Positions 14,553-23,800 of a stretch of 64,000 nt of DNA are shown here, one piece after another. Source of the DNA: Streptomyces zinciresistens K42 (GTDB taxonomy: Bacteria > Actinomycetota > Actinomycetes > Streptomycetales > Streptomycetaceae); assembly GCF_000225525.1 (NCBI RefSeq), contig NZ_AGBF01000016.1:1-64000 (forward strand), given 5' to 3'. The translations under genes and the position numbers were made by a program. Positions within the stretch are counted from its first letter, which is position 1. Each line of letters starts with the position of its first letter. The notes beneath the pieces were generated by a model, which did no database searches, was not told the origin of the DNA, and was given only the letters and a program-made list of their open reading frames with translations.

Positions 14553-17282
14553 ATGTCGGACAGACTCGACCGGTTCGGGCGATTCAGACGGATGTCGTGG
14601 CGCTCGCTGGTCGGCAGGAGTCCCCGCAGTGTCGCCGGTCAGGTGTTCGTGCTCCAGGTGGCTCTCGTCCTGCTGCTCGTGGTCAGTGCCGTCGTCGCCC
14701 TGATCCTCCAGTCGAGCCGGGACAACCAGGCCGAGGCCAAGCGCCGCTCGATCGCCGTGGCCCAGACGTTCGCCCACGCGCCCGGCGTCCGGGAGGCGCT
14801 GAAGTCCCCCGCACCCTCGAAGGTGCTCCAGCCGCTCACCGAGGCGGGCCGCAGGGCCGCCGGCGTCGACTTCATCGTCGTCATGGACACCAACGGCATC
14901 CGCTACACCCACCCCCTGCCGGACCGTATCGGCAAGCGCTTCGTCGGCACGATCGAGCCCTCGCTGGCGGGCAGGGTCTTCACCGAGAGCGTCCAGGGGC
15001 CGCTGGGCCGCGAGGTGCAGGCCACCGTCCCCATCGCCGGCCCCGACGGCAAGGTCACCGCCCTGGTCTCCGCCGGGCTGAAGGTCAACAGCGTCACCAG
15101 CCAGGTGAACCGGCAGCTGCCGATCATCCTGGGCGCCGGAGCCGGCGCGCTCGCGGTGTCGACCGCCGGCACGGCCCTCGTGAGCAGGAGGCTGCGGCGC
15201 CAGACCCACAGCCTGGCCGCGGACGAGATGAACCGCATGTACGAGCACCACGACGCGGTGCTGCACTCCGTGCGCGAGGGCGTGCTCATCGTCGACGACG
15301 GCCGCCTGCTGCTCGTCAACGACGAGGCCCGGCGGCTGCTGGAACTGTCCCCCGACGCCGAGGGCCGGCACGTCGGTGAACTGTCCGGCCTCGACCCCGA
15401 GACCGTGGACCTGCTCGTCTCCGGGCGGGAGACCAACGACGAGGTGCACTTCGCGGGGGACCGGCTGCTGGCGGTCAACCAGCGCCGCACCGACCAGGTC
15501 TCCGGCCCCCGCGGCACGGTGGTCACCCTCCGCGACACCACCGAACTCCAGGCCGTGTCCGGCCGGGCGGAGGTCGCCCGCGAACGGCTCAAGCTGCTGT
15601 ACGACGCCGGGCTGGGCGTCGGCACCACCCTCGACGTGATCCGCACCGCCGAGGAGCTGGCCCGGATCTCCGTCCCCCGCTTCGCCGACTTCGTCACCGT
15701 GGACCTCGCGGACGGCGTCCTGGAGGGCGAGGAGCCGGCCCGCACGGCGACCGACATGCGGCGCGTCGCCGCCCACGGCACCCGGGACGACCACCCCCTC
15801 TACGAGGTCGACCGGCTGATCGACTTCCTGCCCTCCACGCCCCAGGCACGCGGCTACGGCAGCGGCCGTTCCGAGCTGGTCACCGACCTGTCGGCGGCGA
15901 CCGGCTGGCAGGCGCAGGACCCGGAGCGCACCCGCGAGATCATCGACTACGGCATCCACTCCCTGATCGCCGCCCCGATCCGGGCCCGCGGCGCGGTGCT
16001 GGGCATGGTCAACTTCTGGCGGACCAAGCAGCACGACCCCTTCGACGGGGAGGAGCTGTCGCTGGCCGAGGAACTGGTGGCGAGGGCCGCGGTCAGCATC
16101 GACAACGCCCGCCGCTTCACCCGCGAGCACGCCATGGCGGTCACCCTCCAGCGCAGCCTGCTGCCCCGGGCGCTGCCCGAGCAGAGCGCGCTCGACGTCG
16201 GCTCCCGCTACATCCCCGCCCAGTCCGGCGTCAGCGGGGACTGGTTCGACGTACTCCCGCTGCCCGGCAGCCGGGTCGCGCTGGTCGTCGGCGACGTGGT
16301 CGGGCACGGACTGCACGCCGCCGCCACGATGGGCCGGCTGCGCACCGCGGTGCAGACCTTCGCCTCGCTCGACCTGCCGCCCGACGAACTGCTCAGCCAC
16401 CTGGACGATCTCGTCGGCCGCATCGACCAGGACGAGTCCCCCGCGGACGGCGACGCGCCGATCGTCGGCGCCACCTGCCTCTACGCGATCTACGACCCCG
16501 TCACGCGCCGCTGCACCATGGCCCGCGCGGGCCATCCGGCACCCGCCCTGGTCCGCCCGGACGGCGAGGTCCACTACCCCGACCTGCCCGGCGGGCCGCC
16601 GCTCGGCCTGGGCGGCATGCCGTTCCGCACGGCCGAGTTCGACCTCGCCGACGGCACCCAGCTCGTCCTGTACACCGACGGCCTGATCGAGGACCGCAGC
16701 CGTGACCTGGACGTGGGGCAGGAACTGCTGCGCCGCGCCCTGTCCGGCCGCCCCGACCGCTCGCCGGAGGACAGCTGCCGCGCGGTGGTGGAGACGCTGC
16801 TGCCCGCCGGCCCCAAGGACGACGTGGCCCTGCTCATCGCCCGTACCCGGGCCCTGCCGCCCGGCCAGGTCGCCTCCTGGGACGTGCCGTGCGATCCCTC
16901 GGCGGTGGCGGGGATGCGCGAGGCGGTCTCGGCCAGGCTCGGCGACTGGGGCCTGGCCGAGCTCGGCTTCGCCATGGAACTCGTCCTGAGCGAGCTCGTC
17001 ACCAACGCCATCCGCTACGGCTGCGAGCCGATCCGGGTCCGGCTGATCCTCGACCGCACGCTGATCTGCGAGGTCTCCGACGGCAGCAGCACCTCGCCGC
17101 ATCTGCGGTACGCCGCGACGACCGACGAGGGCGGGCGCGGACTGTTCCTGGTCGCGCAGATGACGGAGCGCTGGGGCACCCGGTACACCTCCCAGGGCAA
17201 GGTCATCTGGGCCGAGCAGGCCCTCCCGGAGCCCGCGGCCCCCTTCCCCGCCCCCGCGGCCCCGCCCGACGAGAGGCACTGA
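14553..17282 (+). CDS. Multidomain sensor PP2C (SpoIIE-type) phosphatase with anti-sigma kinase domain
   Basis: 909 residues. Transmembrane helix about 30-55, an extracytoplasmic CitA/DcuS-like sensor about 55-190, a second transmembrane helix about 190-210, PAS about 230-340, and GAF about 345-520. A SpoIIE/PP2C domain about 540-760 has GDWFDV, VVGDVVGHG and the terminal DDVALL motif. A C-terminal HATPase_c domain about 780-895 shows ELVTNAIRYG and GRGLFLVAQMTERWG. Such proteins dephosphorylate anti-anti-sigma factors and can also act as anti-sigma kinase; partners are not encoded nearby. Confidence 0.9.
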   Translation: MSDRLDRFGRFRRMSWRSLVGRSPRSVAGQVFVLQVALVLLLVVSAVVALILQSSRDNQAEAKRRSIAVAQTFAHAPGVREALKSPAPSKVLQPLTEAGRRAAGVDFIVVMDTNGIRYTHPLPDRIGKRFVGTIEPSLAGRVFTESVQGPLGREVQATVPIAGPDGKVTALVSAGLKVNSVTSQVNRQLPIILGAGAGALAVSTAGTALVSRRLRRQTHSLAADEMNRMYEHHDAVLHSVREGVLIVDDGRLLLVNDEARRLLELSPDAEGRHVGELSGLDPETVDLLVSGRETNDEVHFAGDRLLAVNQRRTDQVSGPRGTVVTLRDTTELQAVSGRAEVARERLKLLYDAGLGVGTTLDVIRTAEELARISVPRFADFVTVDLADGVLEGEEPARTATDMRRVAAHGTRDDHPLYEVDRLIDFLPSTPQARGYGSGRSELVTDLSAATGWQAQDPERTREIIDYGIHSLIAAPIRARGAVLGMVNFWRTKQHDPFDGEELSLAEELVARAAVSIDNARRFTREHAMAVTLQRSLLPRALPEQSALDVGSRYIPAQSGVSGDWFDVLPLPGSRVALVVGDVVGHGLHAAATMGRLRTAVQTFASLDLPPDELLSHLDDLVGRIDQDESPADGDAPIVGATCLYAIYDPVTRRCTMARAGHPAPALVRPDGEVHYPDLPGGPPLGLGGMPFRTAEFDLADGTQLVLYTDGLIEDRSRDLDVGQELLRRALSGRPDRSPEDSCRAVVETLLPAGPKDDVALLIARTRALPPGQVASWDVPCDPSAVAGMREAVSARLGDWGLAELGFAMELVLSELVTNAIRYGCEPIRVRLILDRTLICEVSDGSSTSPHLRYAATTDEGGRGLFLVAQMTERWGTRYTSQGKVIWAEQALPEPAAPFPAPAAPPDERH

Positions 17283-17299
17283 CGGACCCCGTACGGCGA

Positions 17300-17330
17300 A
17301 GGGCCCCGGCGGCAGCCGCCGGAGCCCCTC
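17300..17330. terminator. Hairpin between PP2C and the Cys-rich peptide gene
   Basis: An imperfect GGGCCCCGGCGGC / GCCGCCGGAGCCCC stem between convergent genes; probably bidirectional. Confidence 0.6.
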
Positions 17331-17378
17331 GTCGTCGTACGGCGTCCTACGCCGCGGTGCCACCCGTCTCCCGTGCCC

Positions 17379-17543
17379 TCAGCCGCACTGGCAGGGGCCT
17401 CCGGACTGGCACCCGCACCCGCAGCCCGAGCCGCAGCCGCACGCGCCGAAGAGCGGGAGGCTCCGGATGTCGGCGGGCTGCTCGGTCGGGCGTTCCCGGG
17501 TGGGGTCGGGCGTCGTGCCGGGGGTGCTGGGGGATTCGGCCAT
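17379..17543 (-). CDS. 54-residue Cys-rich peptide (metallothionein-like)
   Basis: ATG 17543 with GAGGAGGGACC directly upstream, a strong ribosome site. Encodes MAESPSTPGTTPDPTRERPT followed by EQPADIRSLPLFGACGCGSG and CGCGCQSGGPCQCG, then TGA. Eight cysteines fall in the last 22 residues in CGCG/CxC spacing, typical of metal-thiolate binding. The N-terminal half is polar and disordered. Lies between the convergent PP2C gene and phoU. Metal binding is inferred; no homologue is recognised with certainty. Confidence 0.75.
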   Translation of the reverse strand: MAESPSTPGTTPDPTRERPTEQPADIRSLPLFGACGCGSGCGCGCQSGGPCQCG

Positions 17544-17678
17544 GGTCCCTCCTCAGGGCTCGTGCCTGTGCCCATTCCATGCCCGTCCCGCCGGGCGCAT
17601 CAACGGCGCACCGGGGTTTTTTCCGCGCCCCCTGCGGAACCCGCCGTTCCGCTCCCGGGCCCGGTACCGCCCGGGGCC

Positions 17679-18380
17679 CTACGCCCCGTCGGCCCCCGGA
17701 ACCGCCTGGATCTCCGGCTGGAGGTCGGCCTGGAGCTCGTCCGCGTGCTCGCCGGTCACCAGGTAGACGACCCGCTTGGCCACGGCCACCGCGTGGTCGG
17801 CGTAGCGCTCGTAGTAGCGGCCGAGCAGCGTCACGTCGACCGCCGTCTCGATGCCGTGCTTCCAGCGCTCGTCCATGAGGTGCTGGAAGAGCGTGCGGTG
17901 CAGCAGGTCCATCGCGTCGTCGTCCTGCTCCAGCTGGAGCGCGAGGTCGACGTCCTTGGTGACGATCACCTCGGCCGCCTTCGCCATCAGCCGCTGGGCG
18001 AGCTGCCCCATCTCCAGGATGGTCGCGTGCAGGTCCTGCGGGATCGCCCGCTCCGGGTAGCGCAGCCGCGTGAGCTTGGCCACGTGCTGGGCCAGGTCGC
18101 CCGACCGCTCCAGGTCCGCCGACATGCGCAGCGAGGTGACGACGATCCGCAGGTCGGTCGCCACCGGCTGCTGGCGCGCCAGCAGGGCTATGGCACGGGC
18201 CTCCAGGTCGTGCTGGAGGTCGTCGACCTTCTGGTCGGCCTCGATCACGCTCTCGGCCAGCTTCAGGTCGGAGTCGAGGATCGCCGTCGTGGCGCGCCCG
18301 ATCGCCGAGCCGACCAGCCGGGCCATCTCCACCAGACCGTCGCCGATCGAATCCAGTTCCTCGTGGTACGCGTCCCGCAT
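17679..18380 (-). CDS. phoU: Phosphate signalling complex protein PhoU
   Basis: 233 residues, two three-helix PhoU repeats. Start MRDAYHEELDSIGDGLVEMA; metal-binding helices carry DLERSGDLAQHV and YYERYADHAVAVAKRV, the E/DxxxD signatures of PhoU. It dampens PhoR/PhoP signalling when phosphate is plentiful. Divergent from phoR across a PHO box, so probably PhoP-controlled. The acidic C-terminus (EHADELQADLQPEIQAVPG) is typical of actinobacterial PhoU. Confidence 0.95.
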   Translation of the reverse strand: MRDAYHEELDSIGDGLVEMARLVGSAIGRATTAILDSDLKLAESVIEADQKVDDLQHDLEARAIALLARQQPVATDLRIVVTSLRMSADLERSGDLAQHVAKLTRLRYPERAIPQDLHATILEMGQLAQRLMAKAAEVIVTKDVDLALQLEQDDDAMDLLHRTLFQHLMDERWKHGIETAVDVTLLGRYYERYADHAVAVAKRVVYLVTGEHADELQADLQPEIQAVPGADGA

Positions 18381-18757
18381 CAGGGTCCCTCTCTCAACGT
18401 CTGCCTCGTACGTCCGCCTCGGGTGTTCCGGGCCGGGCGCCGCCGCCGAGCCGGGCGGCGAACCGGTGGGACCCGCGGCGGCGCCACCGGTCCCACCGTC
18501 CTACAGTCGTGCACTCCGACACTCCGACAGTAGGACTGTCGCGAGAAATACGGTCCGACCGTCAGGTCATCGCCGGTGTGTCGGCCACGCCGAACGCCAT
18601 GGCCGGCCCGACGCTTCCACGATCCGGCTCCAACGCGTCCGTTTCCGCCACCCCGAATGAACCGGTACTGGCTCCAAGGTGAACTCTGGGCGACGAGTGT
18701 TCGAGGTCGCACTCCGACGGCTGTGGGCATGACCCGCGCCATGCCTAACCTGGTCGC
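18381..18757. promoter_or_regulatory. phoU / phoR divergent control region
   Basis: 377 bases between the divergent starts. Contains the PHO box at 18652-18684 and a hairpin-prone stretch (CCTACAGTCG...GACAGTAGGACTGTC) near 18500-18541. No gene. Confidence 0.65.
18652..18684 (-). promoter_or_regulatory. PHO box (PhoP binding site)
   Basis: On the minus strand three 11-base units run end to end: GTTCACCTTGG, AGCCAGTACCG, GTTCATTCGGG. The first and third match the Streptomyces PHO direct-repeat unit (GTTCAYYYRG-like). Lies about 75 bp upstream of phoR and 270 bp upstream of phoU. Confidence 0.78.
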
Positions 18758-20035
18758 ATGGACGTGAACGCGGCGGTCGCCGCAGCGGCAGCGATCGCCG
18801 GGGTGCTCACCGGTGTCATCGCCATGCTGGCGTTCCGCTGGAGCGAGCGCGACCTGAAACGCCCCACCCGCACCTCCCTGCACACCGAGGCCGCCCTGCC
18901 CCCGGGCGTGGACACGGTCCTGTCGGTGCTGCGCTCCTCCGCCGTCGTGCTCGACGAGGGGGACGCCGTGGTCAAGGCCAGCTCGGCGGCGTACGCCCTC
19001 GGACTGGTCCGCGGTGGCAAGCTCTCGGTCGAGCCCATGCTCCAGATGGCCCGCGACACCCGGCGCGACGGCGAGATACGGCAGGTCGAGCTGGACCTGC
19101 CCCGCCGCGGCACCGGGCGCGGCGAGGCGCTCGCCGTCTCCGCGCGGGTCGCGCCGCTCGGCTCCCGCCTCGTCCTCCTCCTCGTCGAGGACCTCACCGA
19201 GGCCCGGCGGATAGAGGCGGTGCGACGGGACTTCGTCGCCAACGTCAGCCATGAGCTCAAGACGCCGGTCGGCGCGCTCTCCCTGCTGTCCGAGGCCGTC
19301 ATGGACGCCTCCGACGACCCCGAGGCCGTCCAGCGCTTCGCGGGACGCATGCAGATCGAGGCGACCCGGCTGACCAACCTCGTCCAGGAACTGATCGACC
19401 TCTCCCGGGTGCAGAACGACGATCCGCTGGAGGACGCCGAGCCCGTCCGCGTGGACGAGCTCGTCGCCGAGGCCATGGACCGCTGCCGGCACGCCGCCGG
19501 CACCAAGCAGATCACCATGGCCTCGGGCGGCCCCGCCGACCTCAGCATGTGGGGCAACCGCGGCCAGCTCGCCGCCGCGCTCGGCAACCTCGTCGAGAAC
19601 GCCGTCAACTACTCGCCCGCCCGCACCCGCGTCGGCATCGCCGCCCGCCGGGTCACCGCACCGGGCGGGGACCACATCGAGATCGCCGTGACCGACCAGG
19701 GCATCGGCATCTCGGACAAGGACAAGGAGCGCATCTTCGAGCGCTTCTACCGCGTCGACCCGGCCCGTTCCCGTGCCACCGGTGGCACCGGCCTCGGTCT
19801 CGCGATCGTCAAGCACGTGGCCGCCTCGCACGGCGGGGAGGTCACGGTGTGGAGCTCCGAGGGGCAGGGCTCCACGTTCACGCTGCGGCTGCCGGAGGCG
19901 GGCGCCGCCCGCGACCGCGCCCAGCAGCCCTCCGGTCTCGACGGCGAGGCCGGCCACTCAGCCCCCACGCATTCCCGCACATCCCCCGAGTCAACCGCGT
20001 ACGAAACGCTTTCCGCCCCGGAGGTCCTTCCGTGA
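18758..20035 (+). CDS. phoR: Phosphate sensor histidine kinase PhoR
   Basis: 425 residues. One N-terminal membrane helix (about 5-25) is followed by a degenerate PAS-like region. The HisKA box is RRDFVANVSHELKTPVGALS with the phosphorylated His. N box NLVENAVNYSP, G1 VTDQGIGIS and G2 GGTGLGLAI are all intact. SenX3/PhoR-type kinase that phosphorylates PhoP under phosphate starvation. Overlaps phoP by GTGA, so the two are co-translated. Confidence 0.95.
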   Translation: MDVNAAVAAAAAIAGVLTGVIAMLAFRWSERDLKRPTRTSLHTEAALPPGVDTVLSVLRSSAVVLDEGDAVVKASSAAYALGLVRGGKLSVEPMLQMARDTRRDGEIRQVELDLPRRGTGRGEALAVSARVAPLGSRLVLLLVEDLTEARRIEAVRRDFVANVSHELKTPVGALSLLSEAVMDASDDPEAVQRFAGRMQIEATRLTNLVQELIDLSRVQNDDPLEDAEPVRVDELVAEAMDRCRHAAGTKQITMASGGPADLSMWGNRGQLAAALGNLVENAVNYSPARTRVGIAARRVTAPGGDHIEIAVTDQGIGISDKDKERIFERFYRVDPARSRATGGTGLGLAIVKHVAASHGGEVTVWSSEGQGSTFTLRLPEAGAARDRAQQPSGLDGEAGHSAPTHSRTSPESTAYETLSAPEVLP

Positions 20036-20712
20036 CCCGAGTGCTTGTCGTCGAGGACGAGGAGTCCTTCTCCGACGCCCTGTCGTACATGCTCCGCAAG
20101 GAGGGCTTCGAGGTCGCGGTGGCGACCACGGGCCCCGAGGGACTCGACGAGTTCGAGCGCAACGGCGCCGATCTCGTCCTCCTCGACCTGATGCTGCCCG
20201 GCCTGCCGGGCACCGAGGTGTGCCGCCAGCTGCGCGGCCGCTCGAACGTTCCGGTGATCATGGTCACCGCCAAGGACAGTGAGATCGACAAGGTCGTCGG
20301 CCTGGAGATAGGAGCCGACGACTACGTCACCAAGCCCTTCTCTTCGCGCGAGCTGGTCGCCCGTATCCGGGCCGTCCTGCGCCGCCGGGGCGAGCCGGAG
20401 GAGGTGACCCCGGCCGCTCTGGAGGCGGGCCCGGTCCGGATGGACGTCGACCGCCACGTGGTCACGGTCTCCGGGTCCAAGGTCGATCTGCCGCTGAAGG
20501 AGTTCGACCTGCTGGAGATGCTGCTGCGCAACGCCGGCCGCGTCCTGACCCGTATGCAGCTCATCGACCGGGTCTGGGGTGCCGACTACGTCGGTGACAC
20601 CAAGACCCTCGACGTCCACGTCAAGCGTCTGCGCGCCAAGATCGAGCCCGACCCCGGCGCGCCGAGGTACCTGGTGACGGTGCGCGGCCTCGGCTACAAG
20701 TTCGAGCCGTAG
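20032..20712 (+). CDS. phoP: Phosphate response regulator PhoP
   Basis: 226 residues from GTG 20032. Receiver domain with the acidic pocket EDEE, phosphoacceptor Asp in LVLLDLMLPG, Thr in VTAKDSE and Lys in VTKPF. An OmpR/PhoB winged helix at the C-terminus ends in YLVTVRGLGYKFEP. Master regulator of phosphate scavenging and of antibiotic production in Streptomyces. Start fixed by the 4-base overlap with phoR. Confidence 0.96.
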   Translation: MTRVLVVEDEESFSDALSYMLRKEGFEVAVATTGPEGLDEFERNGADLVLLDLMLPGLPGTEVCRQLRGRSNVPVIMVTAKDSEIDKVVGLEIGADDYVTKPFSSRELVARIRAVLRRRGEPEEVTPAALEAGPVRMDVDRHVVTVSGSKVDLPLKEFDLLEMLLRNAGRVLTRMQLIDRVWGADYVGDTKTLDVHVKRLRAKIEPDPGAPRYLVTVRGLGYKFEP

Positions 20713-20802
20713 AGCCGGCCGCGTCCGCACGCGACCCCCGCGCGCACGCAGCCGCGGGCACACGGGGCCGCCGCGTCCGCACGCAGCCGTGTCCGTACGA
20801 CG

Positions 20803-20847
20803 AGAAGGGCGGGGCCCCGGTCATCAGACCCGGGGCCCCGCCCTTCT
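20803..20847. terminator. Bidirectional terminator between phoP and lipoprotein gene
   Basis: An 18-bp perfect stem, AGAAGGGCGGGGCCCCGG with its complement, 8-10 base loop, between convergent genes. Confidence 0.9.
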
Positions 20848-20866
20848 CCTCGGCTGTCGCGGCCGT

Positions 20867-21616
20867 TCAGCGGCCCGCGGCGGACTGCGAGGCGCTGTCG
20901 GACGGGGTCACGCCCGTGCCGGTCCCGGCGGCGGTGCCGGCCGCCTCGCCGGTCCCGGTGCCCTCGCCGGTCCCCGCCTCGCCCGTCCCGGCTCCGCCCG
21001 TCGCCGCGGTGCCCGCGGAGGGCTCACCCGTCGGCGTGGTGCCGCTGCCCTCGGCCGTTCCCGGCGTGCCGCCGGGCTCGGCGCCCGCGCCCGGCACCGC
21101 GGGGATCTCGGTCGGGCCCCAGCCCTTGAAGTAGCTCTGGGCGGGTACGACGAACGCGCGCAGGCTCACGTCACCGGTCTTGCTGAAGGTGAAGGTGATC
21201 TTCTGCGCGTTGCCGTCCTGGATGGCCTCGCGGCTGCTGGGCAGCGACGCGGAGGCGTTGCCCTTGCCCCCGACGGTCAGCGAGCCGCCGGCCGGGATGG
21301 TCAGGCTCCCGCCCTTGGCCGCCTTGAGTTGGGCGGTCGCGCCGGTGGCGGCCACCTTGACGGCGTCCAGCGTCTGCGGAGTGCTGCCGTTGTTGAACAG
21401 CGTCGCGGCGATCGCGGCCGGGCCCGTGGACTCCTGGTCCGGCTGGGTGACCACGAGCGCGTTCTGGACCTTGATGTCGCCGACGCTGGTGGCGGCGTTG
21501 TCCGGCTTGACCTGGAGCGTCTGGGCGTTGTTTCCGGCGGCGCACGCGGCGAGCGAGGGGATCGAGAACGCGAGGGCGGCGGCGGCGAGTGCACCGCGTC
21601 GAATGCTGCTGCTCAC
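20867..21616 (-). CDS. DUF461-type lipoprotein
   Basis: 249 residues from GTG 21616 (MSSSIRRGALAAAALAFSIP); AAGGAG lies 11 bases upstream. The lipobox SLAACAAG places it on the outer membrane face. A beta-rich domain (about 25-165: LQVKPDNAATSVGDIKVQNA..., PQTLDAVKVAATG, SLTVGGKG) resembles PCuAC/DUF461 proteins linked to copper delivery. The C-terminal 80 residues are a Gly/Thr/Ala-rich tail (GTGEAGTGEGTGTGEAAGTA). Function in Streptomyces is not established; convergent with phoP. Confidence 0.75.
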   Translation of the reverse strand: MSSSIRRGALAAAALAFSIPSLAACAAGNNAQTLQVKPDNAATSVGDIKVQNALVVTQPDQESTGPAAIAATLFNNGSTPQTLDAVKVAATGATAQLKAAKGGSLTIPAGGSLTVGGKGNASASLPSSREAIQDGNAQKITFTFSKTGDVSLRAFVVPAQSYFKGWGPTEIPAVPGAGAEPGGTPGTAEGSGTTPTGEPSAGTAATGGAGTGEAGTGEGTGTGEAAGTAAGTGTGVTPSDSASQSAAGR

Positions 21617-22229
21617 GGCGGCGGCAACTCCTTGACTCGAACGGAGCGGGCGCATAAAGCCGCCCTAAGTGTCTGTCAGCGGCCTTAGGTTACCGAGCCG
21701 TTCCCGCCCGGCCGCACCCGACCCTCCCCTGGGCGGCGAAGTGGCGCCGAAGTCCCTCTTCCACCACCCGTCCCTTCACCCGCAAGCGACCCGCGCGTCA
21801 CATTGCCCGCGGACCCGTCCGCCATTCACATAAGTCCCTCACGGCCGCGGGCGCGAAATTTCCGCTGCGGAATGCGCGGACCTCCCGGAATTGATCACCG
21901 GCCGTACCGCCGACCGGGTCGTGATCAATTCCGGATTCGGCCGGCACCCTCCGCGGGGCATCGAACGGAGTAGCGGAAGTCGCACAGTTGGAACCGGACA
22001 TATGTGTACGTTCAGCCGTCGTGAGGGGGCTTCGGATGCGTGTAACGTGCGGGTTTCTCCCCGCCCGGACAGCCCCTCCCACCTGCGAATACCCGCTTCC
22101 GGTCGGCCTCCGCAGCACGTTCCGGTTGGAGTTGTCAAGCCCCGAGATATGCCCTGACCTGCGAAAACGTCATTCAGAAGACGCCGTATCCGTGTTACCC
22201 TGGATAGCCACGGAAGGGGTACCTGTCAC
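21617..22229. other. 0.6-kb region upstream of carD
   Basis: No gene supported. Contains a perfect 14-bp inverted repeat at 21885-21934 and the promoters of the lipoprotein and carD. Confidence 0.5.
21885..21934. repeat. 14-bp perfect inverted repeat upstream of carD
   Basis: CCGGAATTGATCAC (21885-21898) and GTGATCAATTCCGG (21921-21934) with a 22-base spacer. Too far from any stop codon to be an obvious terminator; operator or RNA hairpin possible. Confidence 0.6.
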
Positions 22230-22712
22230 ATGACGTTCAAGGTTGGCGACACCGTGGTCTATCCCCATCACGGGGCCGCGCTGATCGAGGCCATCGAAAC
22301 TCGCCAGATCAAAGGCGTGGACAAGACCTACTTGGTGCTGAAGGTCGCCCAGGGCGACCTGACGGTACGTGTGCCAGCGGACAATGCGGAGTTCGTCGGC
22401 GTGCGTGATGTGGTCGGTCAGGACGGGCTGGACCGGGTCTTCGAGGTGCTGCGCGCGCCGTACGCCGAGGAGCCCACGAACTGGTCGCGTCGCTACAAGG
22501 CAAATCTGGAGAAGCTCGCCTCCGGCGATGTCATCAAGGTCGCGGAAGTCGTGCGTGACCTGTGGCGTCGTGAGCGCGAGCGCGGACTCTCCGCCGGTGA
22601 GAAGCGCATGCTCGCCAAGGCCCGCCAGATCCTGGTGAGCGAGCTGGCTCTCGCGGAGAACACCAACGAGGACAAGGCCGAGGCCCTGCTCGACGAGGTG
22701 CTCGCCTCCTGA
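22230..22712 (+). CDS. carD: CarD-family RNA polymerase-binding regulator
   Basis: 160 residues. N-terminal Tudor-like RNAP-interacting domain ([20 protein letters not shown] ... [19 protein letters not shown]) and a C-terminal helical DNA-binding domain with the conserved Trp in [19 protein letters not shown]. CarD stabilises open complexes at housekeeping promoters. Full length, followed by ispD-ispF-cysS as is common in actinobacteria. Confidence 0.96.
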   Translation: MTFKVGDTVVYPHHGAALIEAIETRQIKGVDKTYLVLKVAQGDLTVRVPADNAEFVGVRDVVGQDGLDRVFEVLRAPYAEEPTNWSRRYKANLEKLASGDVIKVAEVVRDLWRRERERGLSAGEKRMLAKARQILVSELALAENTNEDKAEALLDEVLAS

Positions 22713-23023
22713 CGCGGTCCATCCGCCTCAGTTCAGCACAGCGCTGAGTGATTGAAAAAGTGCCGCGGTGCCCGATGACGCGATTGCTGTCGCCGGGCGC
22801 TGCGGCATGTTCGCTCCCAGACGCAGTTCGCCTGATCGTCCGTCTGATCTCGGGGGCGCCCCCGATACTGGACGTGCCGGGCCCCGGCTGACTCGACCGC
22901 TGTCACGGAAGGGTCGGTCGAGTCCCGCGCCCGGCACTCCCCGCGCTCTCGGCTCTGCTTGAGCAGGGGGTGCCCCCAGGGCCATACCCACCTAGCCCGA
23001 GCACACAAACCTGACAGGAACCG
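22713..23023. other. Gap between carD and ispD
   Basis: 311 bases, no gene. Holds the 16-bp palindrome TCGGGGGCGCCCCCGA at 22850-22865 and an inverted repeat GACTCGACC (22890-22898) / GGTCGAGTC (22916-22924), the latter a possible terminator or attenuator. Confidence 0.5.
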
Positions 23024-23800
23024 ATGTCCGACGATTCGCGTCCCACGCCCTCGGAAGCCAGTACCGGGGCCCCCGCCGGCACCCGTACGGCCGTCGTGAT
23101 CCCGGCCGCCGGACGGGGCGTACGCCTCGGTCCGGGCGCCCCCAAGGCGCTGCGCGCGCTGAACGGCACCCCCATGCTGATCCACGCCGTCCGCGCCATG
23201 GCCGCCTCCCGGTCCGTCTCCCTGGTCGTCGTCGTGGCCCCGCCCGACGGCGCCGCCGAGGTCAAGAGCCTGCTCGACGCGCACGCCCTGCCCGAGCGCA
23301 CCGACTTCCTGGTCGTCCCCGGCGGCGAGTCCCGCCAGGAGTCCGTACGCCTCGGCCTGGACGCCCTGCCGCCGGACCACGGCGTCGTCCTCGTGCACGA
23401 CGCCGCCCGCCCCCTCGTCCCCGTGGACACCGTGGACGCGGTCATCGAGGCCGTACGGGACGGAGCGCGGGCCGTCGTCCCCGCGCTGCCGCTCGCGGAC
23501 ACGGTCAAGGAGGTGGAGCCGGCCGCCGGCCCCGGCCTGCCCGAGCCGGTCGTGGCCACCCCGGAGCGCGCCCGGCTGCGGGCCGTGCAGACCCCGCAGG
23601 GCTTCGACCGCGCCACGCTGATCCGCGCGCACGAGGAGGTGACCGGGGACGTCACCGACGACGCGGGCATGGTCGAGCGGCTCGGCGTGGAAGTCGTGGC
23701 CGTCCCCGGCCACGAGGAGGCGTTCAAGGTCACCCGCCCGCTGGATCTGGTCCTCGCGGAGGCGGTCCTGGCCCGGCGGAGGCTCAACGATGGCTTCTGA
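23024..23800 (+). CDS. ispD: 2-C-methyl-D-erythritol 4-phosphate cytidylyltransferase
   Basis: 258 residues. Third step of the MEP isoprenoid pathway, making CDP-methylerythritol from MEP and CTP. Nucleotide-binding [17 protein letters not shown], then [24 protein letters not shown] and [11 protein letters not shown] are the family signatures. A 20-residue disordered N-terminal extension is usual in Streptomyces. Overlaps ispF by 11 bases. Confidence 0.95.
   Translation: MSDDSRPTPSEASTGAPAGTRTAVVIPAAGRGVRLGPGAPKALRALNGTPMLIHAVRAMAASRSVSLVVVVAPPDGAAEVKSLLDAHALPERTDFLVVPGGESRQESVRLGLDALPPDHGVVLVHDAARPLVPVDTVDAVIEAVRDGARAVVPALPLADTVKEVEPAAGPGLPEPVVATPERARLRAVQTPQGFDRATLIRAHEEVTGDVTDDAGMVERLGVEVVAVPGHEEAFKVTRPLDLVLAEAVLARRRLNDGF

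Noticed and set aside
14283-17363. A very long open frame (over 1000 codons) on the minus strand opposite the PP2C gene
   Set aside because: It is low-complexity Gly/Ala/Arg sequence produced by high third-position G+C opposite a clear multidomain gene.
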